Positions 1 to 7,212 of a stretch of 64,000 bases of DNA are shown in pieces. Position 1 is the first letter of the stretch. Each line of letters starts with the position of its first letter. This DNA comes from Williamsia sp. DF01-3 (lineage in GTDB: Bacteria > Actinomycetota > Actinomycetes > Mycobacteriales > Mycobacteriaceae): positions 1 through 64,000 of the forward strand of contig NZ_JALKFS010000002.1 of NCBI RefSeq assembly GCF_023051145.1, given 5' to 3'. Position numbers and translations under genes: made by a program. The notes beneath the pieces were generated by a model. It saw only the letters and a program-made list of their open reading frames with translations, was not told the origin of the DNA and did no database searches.

Positions 1-212
1 CATGACCGGCGTCGTCCGCCACACAAGGCCCCGGCTGCGGCCCTTCGGGCTCGGAAACTTTTCACACCCGCACTCCGCTGGCGCTCCGCGTGAAAACTTT
101 CCGCCCGCGGTCTTGTGTTCTGTCCTCCTATGCCGGTCTTTATCTCCATTGCCAGAAGGGCAAAAAAGTTGGCGGACACCACGTCTGCCGCACCAAGGCC
201 GGGAGGGTCACC
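1..212. other. Left-edge intergenic DNA with a palindrome
   Basis: No convincing gene is visible here; reading frames across it have no start signals and run into the LPD29-like gene. The stretch contains an inverted repeat at about 53-102 (arms GGAAACTTTTCAC and GTGAAAACTTTCC, one mismatch). It resembles the palindrome at 1469-1509, sharing the CACCCGCACTC core. Confidence 0.5.
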
Positions 213-791
213 ATGCCGAAGTTCACCACGAAAGAGACTGCCGCCGCGCTGCGTAAGCACCTGCGCGCCACCTGGCCCACCGTGAAGTTTTCCGTCCGTT
301 GCGAACGGGGCACCGGCAGCGCATGGCTCCGGGTCGCCTGGGTCGACGGACCAGCCAACCTCCAAGCCGAAAGCGAGTGGTTTGGGTTTCAAAGCGCCCA
401 ATTCAACGGGATGACCGACAGCTACGACCAGCTCGACGACCACCTGGTGTGCACGGACCCGGCCGAGCTGCCCGAGGTGCGTTCGTACTCGTGCGACGGG
501 ATCAACGGCGTACGCACATTCACCGACGACGCGGTGCGCACGACCGTGCGCCAGCTCATGGACGAAAACACCTGGTTACCGGCAGCATTCGCCGTTGAAG
601 GTATCGACCCCGAGGCCCTGACCTACAACACCCTGCACCGCTCAGCGTCGATGCTCACCCTGGACGGCCGCTGGCTGGGGTACCTGGGTGAACCGCTGCC
701 CCGCTCCCCGTACGACCTGGGCATCGCGATCACCAGCGCCTTATCGGTTACCGACTTCACCACGCCCACGCCGGCACTGCACACCCGCTGA
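213..791 (+). CDS. LPD29-like plasmid protein
   Basis: 192-residue protein. The start at ATG 213 follows a GGGAGGG ribosome-binding site and leaves a compact domain; an upstream in-frame ATG would add unrelated sequence. The N-terminal half (TKETAAALRKHL, then FSVR and WLRVAWVDGP) matches the pattern of the large polyvalent-protein-associated domain LPD29, found in phage and plasmid proteins. It is soluble with no signal peptide. LPD domains are thought to sit in proteins injected with mobile DNA, which fits a place in the transfer leading region. The biochemical role is unknown and the assignment rests on motif memory. Confidence 0.6.
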   Translation: MPKFTTKETAAALRKHLRATWPTVKFSVRCERGTGSAWLRVAWVDGPANLQAESEWFGFQSAQFNGMTDSYDQLDDHLVCTDPAELPEVRSYSCDGINGVRTFTDDAVRTTVRQLMDENTWLPAAFAVEGIDPEALTYNTLHRSASMLTLDGRWLGYLGEPLPRSPYDLGIAITSALSVTDFTTPTPALHTR

Positions 792-821
792 CCTGCTCCA
801 CCCATCGAAAGGACCCCCGCC

Positions 822-1208
822 ATGACCTCGACCACCAGCGCCTACGTTCCCGCTGTCATTCCCGACGAGCTGGCCCGCACGTTCACCGGGATCCTGTGGG
901 CAGCAGCCAACATTGCCGCGACCCGCCCCGAGGTGGTCGACGCCATCGCCGAGGCCGTCCGCGAGATTGGCGGAGTCGATTACGACCAGCAGCTCACCGT
1001 GGAATCGGTGTGCGTCAAAGCCGCCGCCCGCCGCGACCCCTGCGCCCTCAATCCGATGCTTCCCGGCCGCCGCTGGGCCAGCTGGGCACCAGGGTTAACC
1101 GAACGCGAACGGTGGGACTGCCTCGCCGAAATCGCCGACCGGTGGAGTGACCCGAGCGACCGCGACACCGGGCTACGCCCCGGCCGATGGGACGAACCCG
1201 CCTGCTGA
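822..1208 (+). CDS. Hypothetical protein (128 aa)
   Basis: The ATG lies 8 bases after GAAAGGA, a good ribosome-binding site, 30 bases after the LPD29-like gene, so the two are probably co-transcribed. The protein is soluble and alpha-helical in character, with a helical segment around residues 25-50 and a Trp/Arg-rich second half (RRWASWAPGLTERERWDCLAEIADRW, read in two parts). No family was recognised. A perfect 9-bp-stem hairpin follows the stop. Confidence 0.55.
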   Translation: MTSTTSAYVPAVIPDELARTFTGILWAAANIAATRPEVVDAIAEAVREIGGVDYDQQLTVESVCVKAAARRDPCALNPMLPGRRWASWAPGLTERERWDCLAEIADRWSDPSDRDTGLRPGRWDEPAC

Positions 1209-1220
1209 TGCTGGGCCGAT

Positions 1221-1248
1221 GGCTGCCCGACCCCTCACACGGGCAGCC
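1221..1248 (+). terminator. Hairpin after the first two genes
   Basis: Perfect 9-bp stem GGCTGCCCG / CGGGCAGCC with a 10-base loop, 12 bases after the stop at 1208. There is no strong T tract, as is common in high-GC actinobacteria. Confidence 0.45.
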
Positions 1249-1603
1249 ACCACCACCTGTGTACCCGCCGCGCGAGGAGTGTTCACGCCACCGTTTGGTG
1301 GACAGGGATCGGTTCCGGCCGCGTAGTCGGACCTACGGCCCGAACTTCGTTCCTGTGGTCACCAAGGGGCGCGCGTCTTCTCATTCTCTCAGTCCGGGGG
1401 CCCGACCGGTCAACCCACGCACCGGCGCTTCCGCCCGTTCTCCGCTTCGCTACGCCCGTGCGCTCCAACCACTTTCACACCCGCACTCGCTGCGCTCGCG
1501 TGAAAGTGGCTTCCGGCCGCCGCTGCTCTTCGGGGTTGACCGCCCACCCCGCACTGAGCGACTGCGAAGCCGACAGCGTCGCCCACTACGAGGAGAACCC
1601 ATC
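1249..1603. other. Gene-free stretch with a palindrome
   Basis: No supported gene. A perfect 10-bp inverted repeat (CCACTTTCAC / GTGAAAGTGG) encloses CACTCGCTGCGCTCG at 1469-1509. It is related to the palindrome at 53-102. A ribosome-binding site AGGAG at 1591-1595 serves the next small gene. Confidence 0.45.
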
Positions 1604-1762
1604 ATGACCATCACCACTGCCTACGCCGACATCGACGGAACGATCATCATCCGAGAAGGCATCACCACCCACACGATTCGCCGGGACGGAACCAGCCAGC
1701 TCGAAACCGACTGGCATCTGCCCGACGGCACACCATCTGACCCGTTCGCCGAGAGCAGCTAG
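1604..1762 (+). CDS. Small hypothetical protein (52 aa)
   Basis: Encodes MTITTAYADIDGTIIIREG followed by an acidic tail. An AGGAGA ribosome-binding site sits 8 bases before ATG 1604. The longer in-frame reading from 1187 crosses non-coding palindromes and is rejected. The alternating polar and hydrophobic pattern suggests a small beta-rich protein; no family was recognised. A strong terminator follows. Confidence 0.5.
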   Translation: MTITTAYADIDGTIIIREGITTHTIRRDGTSQLETDWHLPDGTPSDPFAESS

Positions 1763-1773
1763 CGGCGGCCGCC

Positions 1774-1797
1774 GGCCCCACCCGCAAGGGTGGGGCC
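1774..1797 (+). terminator. Strong hairpin terminator
   Basis: Perfect 10-bp stem GGCCCCACCC / GGGTGGGGCC with a GCAA tetraloop, 12 bases after the stop at 1762. Confidence 0.65.
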
Positions 1798-1857
1798 CTG
1801 TGCTGTGCATCTACCAGGACGTATCCATAGCGATCGGGTACACATAGTGGTGTGTCT

Positions 1858-1912
1858 CCGGCGAATTGCCGTCCGCTGGCGACGCGCTCTGCCCCGTTTA
1901 TTGCCGTCAACG
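1858..1912 (+). promoter_or_regulatory. Two leader hairpins sharing an ATTGCCGTC loop
   Basis: Hairpin 1 is 1858-1879: stem CCGGCG / CGCTGG (one G-U pair), loop AATTGCCGTC. Hairpin 2 is 1895-1912: stem CGTT / AACG, loop TATTGCCGTC. The second directly precedes the GAGAAGAG ribosome-binding region of the 1926 gene. The stems differ while the loops match, and related hairpins occur at 6945-6961, 7002-7023, 34576-34607 and 34620-34665, all upstream of operons and all in the sense orientation. Confidence 0.55.
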
Positions 1913-1925
1913 AGAAGAGACACCT

Positions 1926-2078
1926 ATGTCTGCTGTTGCTGTCGACCCTGACCCGGTCACCACCCACATCACCGAGCTCTGCCACCAGCTCCTCGCCGGT
2001 GACACCAGTGACTTCACTGACACTGACTGGTGGATCATGCAGTGGGCCGGCTACCTCGACGCCGACCAGGCGCACTGA
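1926..2078 (+). CDS. Small acidic hypothetical protein (50 aa)
   Basis: The protein starts MSAVAVDPDPVTTHITELC and has a tandem acidic, Trp-rich segment (DFTDTDWWIMQWAGYLDADQ). The GAGAAGAG site and the hairpin leader favour ATG 1926. Its leader (CGTT-TATTGCCGTC-AACGAGA) is almost the same as that of the minus-strand operon starting at 6925, implying shared control. Function unknown. Confidence 0.55.
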   Translation: MSAVAVDPDPVTTHITELCHQLLAGDTSDFTDTDWWIMQWAGYLDADQAH

Positions 2079-2377
2079 CCACCACCACCGGCAGGTGCTG
2101 CGATGCAACAGATTTCGAGGCTCCTCACCCCTGCTGCATTCCCTGATGGCCCCATTGTTGTCACGACCGGACCTGCGGACCAAGAGTCTGCGCCAACAAC
2201 GCGGCACGCGCTGCGCTTATTTCGCACCACGTTCTTGTCTCCGCTTTCTTGATCCTCCGGCCCGCCCGCACAAGAGGGCCAGTTATCAGGAAATGACCAC
2301 ACTCTGAACCGCTCCAACAAACCACAACAATTCGCTCGGAAACGCTCAAAACAATTGCGGTCAATTGTCGAAAAGCA
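2079..2377. other. Gene-free stretch before the NrdH operon
   Basis: No supported gene. The only clear structure is an inverted repeat at 2351-2368, ACAATTG-CGGT-CAATTGT (7-bp arms), directly upstream of the promoter. It is a candidate operator. Confidence 0.45.
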
Positions 2378-2406
2378 TTGCAGCACAACGCAATATCGCT
2401 TAGAAT
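2378..2406 (+). promoter_or_regulatory. Promoter of the NrdH operon
   Basis: -35 TTGCAG (2378-2383), a 17-base spacer, then -10 TAGAAT (2401-2406). This is a good housekeeping-type promoter about 50 bases before ATG 2456, with a palindrome just upstream. Confidence 0.55.
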
Positions 2407-2455
2407 GAAGCTAATAGAAACGCAGTCGCACGAAACTAATCGAGAGGCCAAGACA

Positions 2456-2701
2456 ATGACTGAGCACACCATCACCGTGTACACCAAGCCCGCATGCGTG
2501 CAGTGCAACGCCACGTACCAGGCCCTCGACAAGAACGGCCTGGACTACACCGTCGTGGACATCACCACCAACGATGAGGCCCGCGACTACGTGATGGGAC
2601 TGGGTTACCTACAGGCACCGGTTGTGGTGGCCGGCGGCGACCACTGGTCCGGTTTCCGGCCGGATCGGATCAAGGCACTCGCTGCTCACGCGGCGGCATG
2701 A
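2456..2701 (+). CDS. nrdH: NrdH-type glutaredoxin-like protein
   Basis: 81-residue thioredoxin-fold protein. The redox motif CVQC is at residues 14-17 after ITVYTKPA. The C-terminal WSGFRPDRI matches the WSGFRPD signature of NrdH redoxins, the electron donors of class Ib ribonucleotide reductase. The length is typical. No nrdI, nrdE or nrdF genes are nearby, so it probably works with the host enzyme or as a general reductant. It heads a likely operon with the genes at 2718 and 3025. Confidence 0.85.
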   Translation: MTEHTITVYTKPACVQCNATYQALDKNGLDYTVVDITTNDEARDYVMGLGYLQAPVVVAGGDHWSGFRPDRIKALAAHAAA

Positions 2702-2717
2702 AGAGAGGGGGAAGCAG

Positions 2718-2996
2718 ATGAGCGTTGACAGCGCCGAGTTCGCACACGAGATGGATCAAATCGAGGAGGCCCGCAACCTCGACATCGCTGCCACCCGAGC
2801 CGATCTGGCAGCCACCTTACGCGCGGCCGGCGAACACCTGGAACACGCTGACCGGTTGACGGCAGCTCTGGGTGAACGTCAGCTGTATGACACCGACTAC
2901 GCCGATAGTGCGGCCGGGCCCGATGCAGAGCGATGGATCGCCGACGCTGCACGCAGCATCCGAGCCGCCTACCGCATCATCACTTCCCTTCCCTGA
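2718..2996 (+). CDS. Helical hypothetical protein (92 aa)
   Basis: Begins 17 bases after nrdH with a GAGGGGGAAG ribosome-binding site. Largely alpha-helical and acidic, with probable coiled-coil character (FAHEMDQIEEARNLDIAATR and following). No family, signal peptide or membrane segment was recognised. Co-transcription with nrdH is likely. Confidence 0.55.
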   Translation: MSVDSAEFAHEMDQIEEARNLDIAATRADLAATLRAAGEHLEHADRLTAALGERQLYDTDYADSAAGPDAERWIADAARSIRAAYRIITSLP

Positions 2997-3024
2997 GCAG
3001 TCTTTTCGATTGGAGACCCACACC

Positions 3025-3294
3025 ATGACCGCAGCGACCAGCTACGCCGACCGAGCACAGCACTACCGACAGCAAGCGCAGGCCCGACGTGCCGCCGGCG
3101 ACCTCGAGGACACCGCCCGTCTCGAGGAGCTGGCCGAGCGCGCCGAGCAGGCACACCAGCTGCGGCCATGGTCCGCCGCGCACGAAGCGTTGCGTTACGA
3201 CGACCAGGACTGCTGCCGCGAATGCCACGAGCACCTCAGTGATCCGCACGGGCCGGGGTGTGTGTACGCGGACTTGTCTTATGCCACCGACTGA
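3025..3294 (+). CDS. Hypothetical protein with a Cys/His cluster (89 aa)
   Basis: The N-terminal half is a charged helix rich in Ala, Arg and Glu. The C-terminal half has CCRECHEHLSDPHGPGC, a closely spaced Cys/His set that could bind zinc. A weak ribosome-binding site (TTGGAGA) lies 9 bases before the start. No named family was recognised; a zinc-ribbon-like accessory protein is one possibility. Confidence 0.5.
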   Translation: MTAATSYADRAQHYRQQAQARRAAGDLEDTARLEELAERAEQAHQLRPWSAAHEALRYDDQDCCRECHEHLSDPHGPGCVYADLSYATD

Positions 3295-3334
3295 CCCAGG
3301 CCGAGCGCCCACGAGCGACGGAAACGAGGACCCG

Positions 3335-3964
3335 ATGACCATCACAGCAAGCGACATGGCCACCGACATCGAGGTGACCGGCGAGGTCGCCCCAGACGAC
3401 GAAGCCCTCACTGTCGATCAGTTCCCCAGCCACCTGGGCGCTGACGTCAGCACCGAAGATGCCATCACCACCAGCGTCGAGGCTGCGTTCCTGACCGCAT
3501 TGATGTGGGCACCGAAAGACCTTGCCCAGCAGGTCCGTCAGATCATGACCGGACCCGACCGGTGGAATCCGTTCTGGAGCCCGGCGCACGCCGAGATCTT
3601 CGAGGCCGTGAGCAGCGTCCTGGATGAGGGCGGGCCGGCGACCCCGGTCCTGGTCCAAGCTCGGCTGTTCGAGACGGGCCGCCTGGCCCGTGTCGAGCAG
3701 CACTTGTTCGCGATCCTGTCCCCCGCTCAAGGTCCGCTGATCGGTGGTGTGGAACTGCCGCACCTGGCGGCCAAAGTGATCGATCAGTGGTACCGGCGCG
3801 GTTACGCCGGCCTTCTGGCCCGGATGTCCCAGATCCGCGAGACCGTCAGCGTCGAGGAGCTCGCCGGCCACTGGGAAAGCCTCACCGGCCATCAGCAGCG
3901 GGCCGAAGAACTGTGGTTGACCAAACGCGACCATCTCGCCCGCCTGCACCAGGGCACCGCATGA
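3335..3964 (+). CDS. DnaB N-terminal-domain-like protein
   Basis: 209-residue protein. Residues about 45-115 (EAAFLTALMWAP ... NPFWSPAHAEIFEAVSSVLDEGGPATPVLVQARLFETG) follow the pattern of the DnaB helicase N-terminal domain, which mediates hexamer and primase contacts. No RecA-type ATPase domain, Walker A or Walker B is present. It may modulate host DnaB or primase, or load the helicase during plasmid establishment; this is inference. The next gene overlaps its stop by ATGA. Confidence 0.6.
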   Translation: MTITASDMATDIEVTGEVAPDDEALTVDQFPSHLGADVSTEDAITTSVEAAFLTALMWAPKDLAQQVRQIMTGPDRWNPFWSPAHAEIFEAVSSVLDEGGPATPVLVQARLFETGRLARVEQHLFAILSPAQGPLIGGVELPHLAAKVIDQWYRRGYAGLLARMSQIRETVSVEELAGHWESLTGHQQRAEELWLTKRDHLARLHQGTA

Positions 3965-4170
3965 ACGGCCACCACATGCGAGGAGGTCCGGTGTTGCGGG
4001 CCGAGGATCTACACAAGATGGCCTGGCACATGCACTACGACGAAGGCATGAGCTGGGAACAGATCGCCGCAGAGCTCGAGGAACCCCTCGCCGCCGTCGA
4101 ACGCATGGCCGCCGCCTACGAGCACCTCACCGACACCGCGGCCGCCGACGCCCAACACGTCCTGTTCTGA
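3961..4170 (+). CDS. Small helix-turn-helix-like protein (69 aa)
   Basis: ATG 3961 overlaps the previous stop. A second start, GTG 3991, has a better site (GAGGAGG, 3980-3986) and may be the true one. Residues 28-50 (EGMSWEQIAAELEEPLAAVERMA) look like a sigma-type or resolvase-like helix-turn-helix, so DNA binding is likely. It is translationally coupled to the DnaB-like protein. Confidence 0.5.
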   Translation: MNGHHMRGGPVLRAEDLHKMAWHMHYDEGMSWEQIAAELEEPLAAVERMAAAYEHLTDTAAADAQHVLF

Positions 4171-4200
4171 CCAGACCCACCGCGCGAAGGAGCCGACGCG

Positions 4201-4419
4201 ATGACACATCGCCGAACCCACGTCCGACCGCAGAGCAGATTGTCGCCCGCACCGAGGAGCAGATCCTCGCTGCCGTTTGAGGCTGGCCACGACATGGACG
4301 GCATGCCGCTCACTGACGATGACCGCGCCGCGATACGCCGGATCTCACGGGGAGAAAGCACCGGCGACCAGGAAGTGGCCACGCTGGTCGCTGCGATCCG
4401 CGCACGCGCCACCCCATAA
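4201..4419 (+). CDS. Degenerate or frame-damaged VbhA-like antitoxin
   Basis: AAGGAG precedes ATG 4201. The second half (AGHDMDGMPLTDDDRAAIRR then ISRGE) aligns with the VbhA-like proteins at 4460 and 4717, keeping the spacing of their SNEMEGW inhibitory helix and the TRG segment. Bases 4203-4280 make better protein in the next frame (TSPNPRPTAEQIVARTEEQI), which ends in TGA at 4278-4280. The gene as written seems to carry two compensating shifts. It is probably a third antitoxin paralogue, now damaged or affected by sequence errors. Confidence 0.45.
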   Translation: MTHRRTHVRPQSRLSPAPRSRSSLPFEAGHDMDGMPLTDDDRAAIRRISRGESTGDQEVATLVAAIRARATP

Positions 4420-4459
4420 ATGACTACCGCTGCCCCACCTGAGGAGAAATGATGCCGCC

Positions 4460-4705
4460 ATGACTCAGGAACCCGAATGGGCAGTGCGCTACCCCGACCT
4501 GTTCGCCGAGCTGACGATCGAACAGAAGTGGTCGGTGCACAACACGATCGCCAGCAACGAGATGGAAGGGTGGGAACCGACCCGCGACAACGTCGCTGAC
4601 CTGATCGCCCTGACCCGCGGTCTCATCACCCTCGAAGAGTTCGTGCGACGCGGCCGCGCCGCCCTGGATGCACAAGCATCGTCGAACCCACCGACCACCA
4701 CCTGA
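4460..4705 (+). CDS. VbhA-like Fic antitoxin, copy 1
   Basis: 81-residue protein with the antitoxin-VbhA layout. A helix carrying the class I Fic-inhibition motif (S/T)xxxE(G/N), here SNEMEG, is followed by TRGLITLEEFVRR. In the Bartonella VbhA/VbhT pair the motif Glu enters the Fic ATP site and blocks AMP transfer. GAGGAG lies upstream; an ATG at 4449 stops after four codons, so ATG 4460 is used. Nearly the same leader (CACCTGAGGAGAAAT) precedes copy 2, indicating tandem duplication. Confidence 0.75.
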   Translation: MTQEPEWAVRYPDLFAELTIEQKWSVHNTIASNEMEGWEPTRDNVADLIALTRGLITLEEFVRRGRAALDAQASSNPPTTT

Positions 4706-4716
4706 GGAGAAATACG

Positions 4717-4956
4717 ATGTCTGTCATGACCGAGGAACCCGGCTGGGCTGTGCGCTACCCCGATCTGTTCGCCGGTCTGACCGAGCAGCAGAAGTGGAAT
4801 GTGCACAACAACATCGCCAACCACGTGATGGAAGGGTGGAACCCTGACCGCGACGACGTCGCGGATCTGACCGCGCTGACTCGTGGGGACATTGACCGCG
4901 CCGAATACGTGCGGCGCGGTTTGGAGCGTGTGGACGCTCGATTTCCGGACGCCTGA
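4717..4956 (+). CDS. VbhA-like Fic antitoxin, copy 2
   Basis: 79 residues, closely similar to copy 1 (shared AVRYPDLFA, MEGW, VADL-ALTRG, YVRRG). The inhibition motif reads NHVMEG, so the usual Ser/Thr is Asn while the Glu is kept. It stops 31 bases before the Fic toxin and is in the same operon. Two intact antitoxins for one toxin suggest divergent specificity, dosage control or neutralisation of foreign Fic proteins; this is inference. Confidence 0.75.
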   Translation: MSVMTEEPGWAVRYPDLFAGLTEQQKWNVHNNIANHVMEGWNPDRDDVADLTALTRGDIDRAEYVRRGLERVDARFPDA

Positions 4957-4987
4957 CCTCGTACGGGTAGGCAGGGGGCGCGGATCG

Positions 4988-5794
4988 GTGAGGTCCTGGG
5001 ACGACTACTTTTGGCCGGGCACAACTGTGCTGGCCAACAAACTGGGCATCACCGATGCGGGCAAGCTCGCGGCCGCCGAGCACGTGCTGACCTCCGCAGC
5101 AGTGCGCGACATCCTCGACGGCGTGATCGAGGTACCCCACACCTTCGATGCCGCCCACCTGCAAGCACTGCACCAGCATGTGTTCGGTGAGGTGTACGAG
5201 TGGGCCGGGGAGTTCCGGCAGGTGCCGATGTCCAAAGACGGCGTGGCGTTCGCCGACGTCAACCGCATCCCGGTGTACCTCCGGGACGCCGAACGTGTGG
5301 TGAAAGAGGTTCCCTGGCCGCAACTGTCGGCCGAGGAGTTCGCTGACCAAGCGGCCCGTGTGTACGCCAACATCAACTTCGCGCACGGCTTCCGTGAGGG
5401 CAACGGCCGGGTAGGGAAACTGTTCGTCGCCCAGCTCGCTGAAAAGACTGCGTACGCGTTCGACTTCGAGGCGATCGACCCGCGGCTATGGAACCAGCAG
5501 TCCAGGTTTTCGGTTCCCGACCTCGGTGAGCACACGCCCCACCACCACGAGCTCACCCCTGTCTTTGCGCGCATCATGATCGACCGGCCCACACCGTCGC
5601 CGGCAGTGACCGACGTCAACGAAGCAGCCCGGGCGGCCGCCCGGTTCGCCACCCGCGATCACCCCACCAATCCTCGACGTGCGGCCACCCGCCCGACGAC
5701 CGGACAAGGCCCCTCGTCGACCTCGTACCGGCCGCCGGCGCACTATCGCCGAGATCCAGGCCGCGACAACGGAACCGGCTCCGGCCGCGACTGA
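4988..5794 (+). CDS. VbhT-like Fic toxin (AMPylase)
   Basis: 268 residues from GTG 4988, preceded by AGGGGG; longer frames overlap the antitoxin. The Fic fold is at about residues 35-195 with VYEWAGEFR and the active-site loop HGFREGNGRVGK. This matches HPFx(D/E)GNGRxxR except Gly for Pro and Lys for the last Arg; catalytic His and GNGR remain. It should transfer AMP to target proteins, held off by the upstream VbhA-like proteins. The Arg/Pro-rich tail has AARFATRDHPTNPRRAAT, strikingly like the tail of the transfer-operon protein at 13661-14584. It lacks an obvious BID domain, the secretion domain of Bartonella VbhT. Confidence 0.85.
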   Translation: MRSWDDYFWPGTTVLANKLGITDAGKLAAAEHVLTSAAVRDILDGVIEVPHTFDAAHLQALHQHVFGEVYEWAGEFRQVPMSKDGVAFADVNRIPVYLRDAERVVKEVPWPQLSAEEFADQAARVYANINFAHGFREGNGRVGKLFVAQLAEKTAYAFDFEAIDPRLWNQQSRFSVPDLGEHTPHHHELTPVFARIMIDRPTPSPAVTDVNEAARAAARFATRDHPTNPRRAATRPTTGQGPSSTSYRPPAHYRRDPGRDNGTGSGRD

Positions 5795-5801
5795 CCGGTC
5801 C

Positions 5802-6362
5802 TCACGCCTCTCTGGCGGTGGCTGTGTTGGTGGCCGGGTAGTAGCCGATCCCATCGGGGTAGGCGTACGTGACGACACCAATGATCGCCACCCATGCGTC
5901 CTCGAGTGCGGCGGCCACCTCAGCAGAGGTTGACGCCGCCAGAATGCGTGCGCAGTCGCCGACCGTGAGCATGGCGTGATGCTGATTGCCGATCGCGGTC
6001 AACCATTCGCGGCGGTGTCGTTCGCCGAACACCGCGTGCATGATCTGCCGGCCGTGGTCGGTGGGGTGTGCATCACCGTTGATCGCCACCGCATGTGGAT
6101 CGGAGATGTCGGCGGCCAGATGGTGCAGCTTGGGGATCGATGCAGCCGGATCGGCGCGCTGGCCCAGTTGCACGAGCCCTAGGCCGGCGAGGTCGAGGTG
6201 ATCGGCGGCCGAGAAGTCGACGATCACCCCAGCCGAGGGCAACAACCCAGCGTCCCGGATCCACATACCGTGCGTGTCCGGTGGGGTGTGCGCCCGCAGC
6301 GCTTGCTTGCGGCGCCGGCGCATCCGCTCCGTGGTTTGGCGGCGTTTGCGGTCCCGGCTCAT
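5802..6362 (-). CDS. Hypothetical protein (186 aa)
   Basis: Starts at ATG 6362, overlapping the stop of the membrane protein by ATGA; the longer frame upstream is out of phase with real genes. It has a strongly basic N-terminus (MSRDRKRRQTTERMRRRRKQ) and a mixed C-terminal domain ending in aromatic residues (VVTYAYPDGIGYYPA). No family was recognised. It is the third gene of the 6925-5802 operon and converges on the Fic gene. Confidence 0.55.
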   Translation of the reverse strand: MSRDRKRRQTTERMRRRRKQALRAHTPPDTHGMWIRDAGLLPSAGVIVDFSAADHLDLAGLGLVQLGQRADPAASIPKLHHLAADISDPHAVAINGDAHPTDHGRQIMHAVFGERHRREWLTAIGNQHHAMLTVGDCARILAASTSAEVAAALEDAWVAIIGVVTYAYPDGIGYYPATNTATAREA

Positions 6363-6541
6363 CGCAGGGTGCCCCCGCCCATCGACAGCACGAGCACGGT
6401 GGCGGCCACGATCACCGCGCCGCCCACGACCGAACCCACCGCGCCGCGGCGGTCCTGGGCCCAGCGCAGAGCAAACAGGCCAACCACAACGCTGACAGCA
6501 CCGAAACCACACATGACTATGAGCATTTTTTCGTAAAACAT
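6359..6541 (-). CDS. Small two-helix membrane protein (60 aa)
   Basis: Two hydrophobic segments (about residues 9-26, VMCGFGAVSVVVGLFALRW, and 35-54, GSVVGGAVIVAATVLVLSM) joined by a charged loop QDRRG. It lies between and is coupled to its operon neighbours. Function unknown; entry exclusion or a holin-like role are only possibilities. Confidence 0.55.
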   Translation of the reverse strand: MFYEKMLIVMCGFGAVSVVVGLFALRWAQDRRGAVGSVVGGAVIVAATVLVLSMGGGTLR

Positions 6542-6547
6542 GCCCCG

Positions 6548-6925
6548 CTACTCTGCGGCCGGTGACGAGCCCGCTGTCGTGGGCTCGCTGGCGTGGCTGG
6601 GTTGTTCGCTGCGATCGGAGTTCGCGACGGACGCGGGTCGTGTGGTGCGACGAGGGCGACGAGGGCTTGCCGGTTTCGCGGTGCCCAGTGGGTCGACGTC
6701 GAACGGTTTGAGTGTCTTGTGGTCGAAGCCGGCAGCCTTGGCTTCGGTGAGCAACGTGTTGAGCGTGCGCAGACGCTCGGAGTCGGCGGCCAGGAACGCA
6801 TCGCGCTCGTGAGTCAGTGTCTTGTGGGTGTTCATGATCTCGCGCAGCACAGTGACTTTGCGTTCTGCTTCGGCGCGGACTTGAGCCTCGATGGACTCGA
6901 AATTGATAGCAGTCGATGACGACAT
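6548..6925 (-). CDS. Coiled-coil hypothetical protein (125 aa)
   Basis: Residues 8-70 are strongly helical and charged (SIEAQVRAEAERKVTVLREI and on), followed by a disordered Pro/Arg/Ser tail. First gene of a three-gene operon whose leader carries two hairpins with the ATTGCCGTC-type loop, one directly before the ribosome-binding site as in the 1926 gene. No family was recognised. Confidence 0.55.
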   Translation of the reverse strand: MSSSTAINFESIEAQVRAEAERKVTVLREIMNTHKTLTHERDAFLAADSERLRTLNTLLTEAKAAGFDHKTLKPFDVDPLGTAKPASPRRPRRTTRPASVANSDRSEQPSHASEPTTAGSSPAAE

Positions 6926-6944
6926 GACGGTTTGTCTCTTCTCT

Positions 6945-7023
6945 CGTTGACGGCATAAACGGAGCCTGGAATTACCCGTCCAGTGGCGGGATGGTGTGTG
7001 CACGCAGACGGCAAATCAGGCGT
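6945..7023 (-). promoter_or_regulatory. Two leader hairpins of the loop-motif family
   Basis: Read on the minus strand. Hairpin 7023-7002 has stem ACGC / GCGT with loop CTGATTTGCCGTCT. Hairpin 6961-6945 has stem CGTT / AACG with loop TATGCCGTC, directly before the GAGAGAAGAG ribosome-binding region. This is the same element type as upstream of 1926 and of the transfer operon. Confidence 0.55.
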
Positions 7024-7135
7024 TCGCAAACCTGAGGAACCAGGTGGTCCCTCACTGTCATCGTAGCGGTGCACGGTGACCGGTGACGAGGTTCGCGCGC
7101 GGGGGTCAGCACGGATCTGTTCGACCTTTCACGTC

Positions 7136-7165
7136 GGTACCTAGTTTGGTACCATTGTAGGTACC
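7136..7165. promoter_or_regulatory. Phased GGTACC operator of the Doc-type TA operon
   Basis: Three copies of the palindrome GGTACC at 7136-7141, 7148-7153 and 7160-7165, exactly 12 bases apart, 48 bases before the antitoxin start. Such spacing is typical of cooperative binding by ribbon-helix-helix or Phd-type antitoxins, making autoregulation likely. Confidence 0.6.
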
Positions 7166-7212
7166 GCCAGGTAGTGAGAGTGCTGTCTGCAAGGGAATGG
7201 GGAGCCGCACTG

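Noticed and set aside
1187-1603. N-terminal extension of the 52-residue protein
   Set aside because: The extension crosses palindromes and lacks a ribosome-binding site, while ATG 1604 has a good one.
5802-6956. One long 384-residue minus-strand protein
   Set aside because: It runs through two better genes in other frames with coupled starts; only the part from ATG 6362 is supported.
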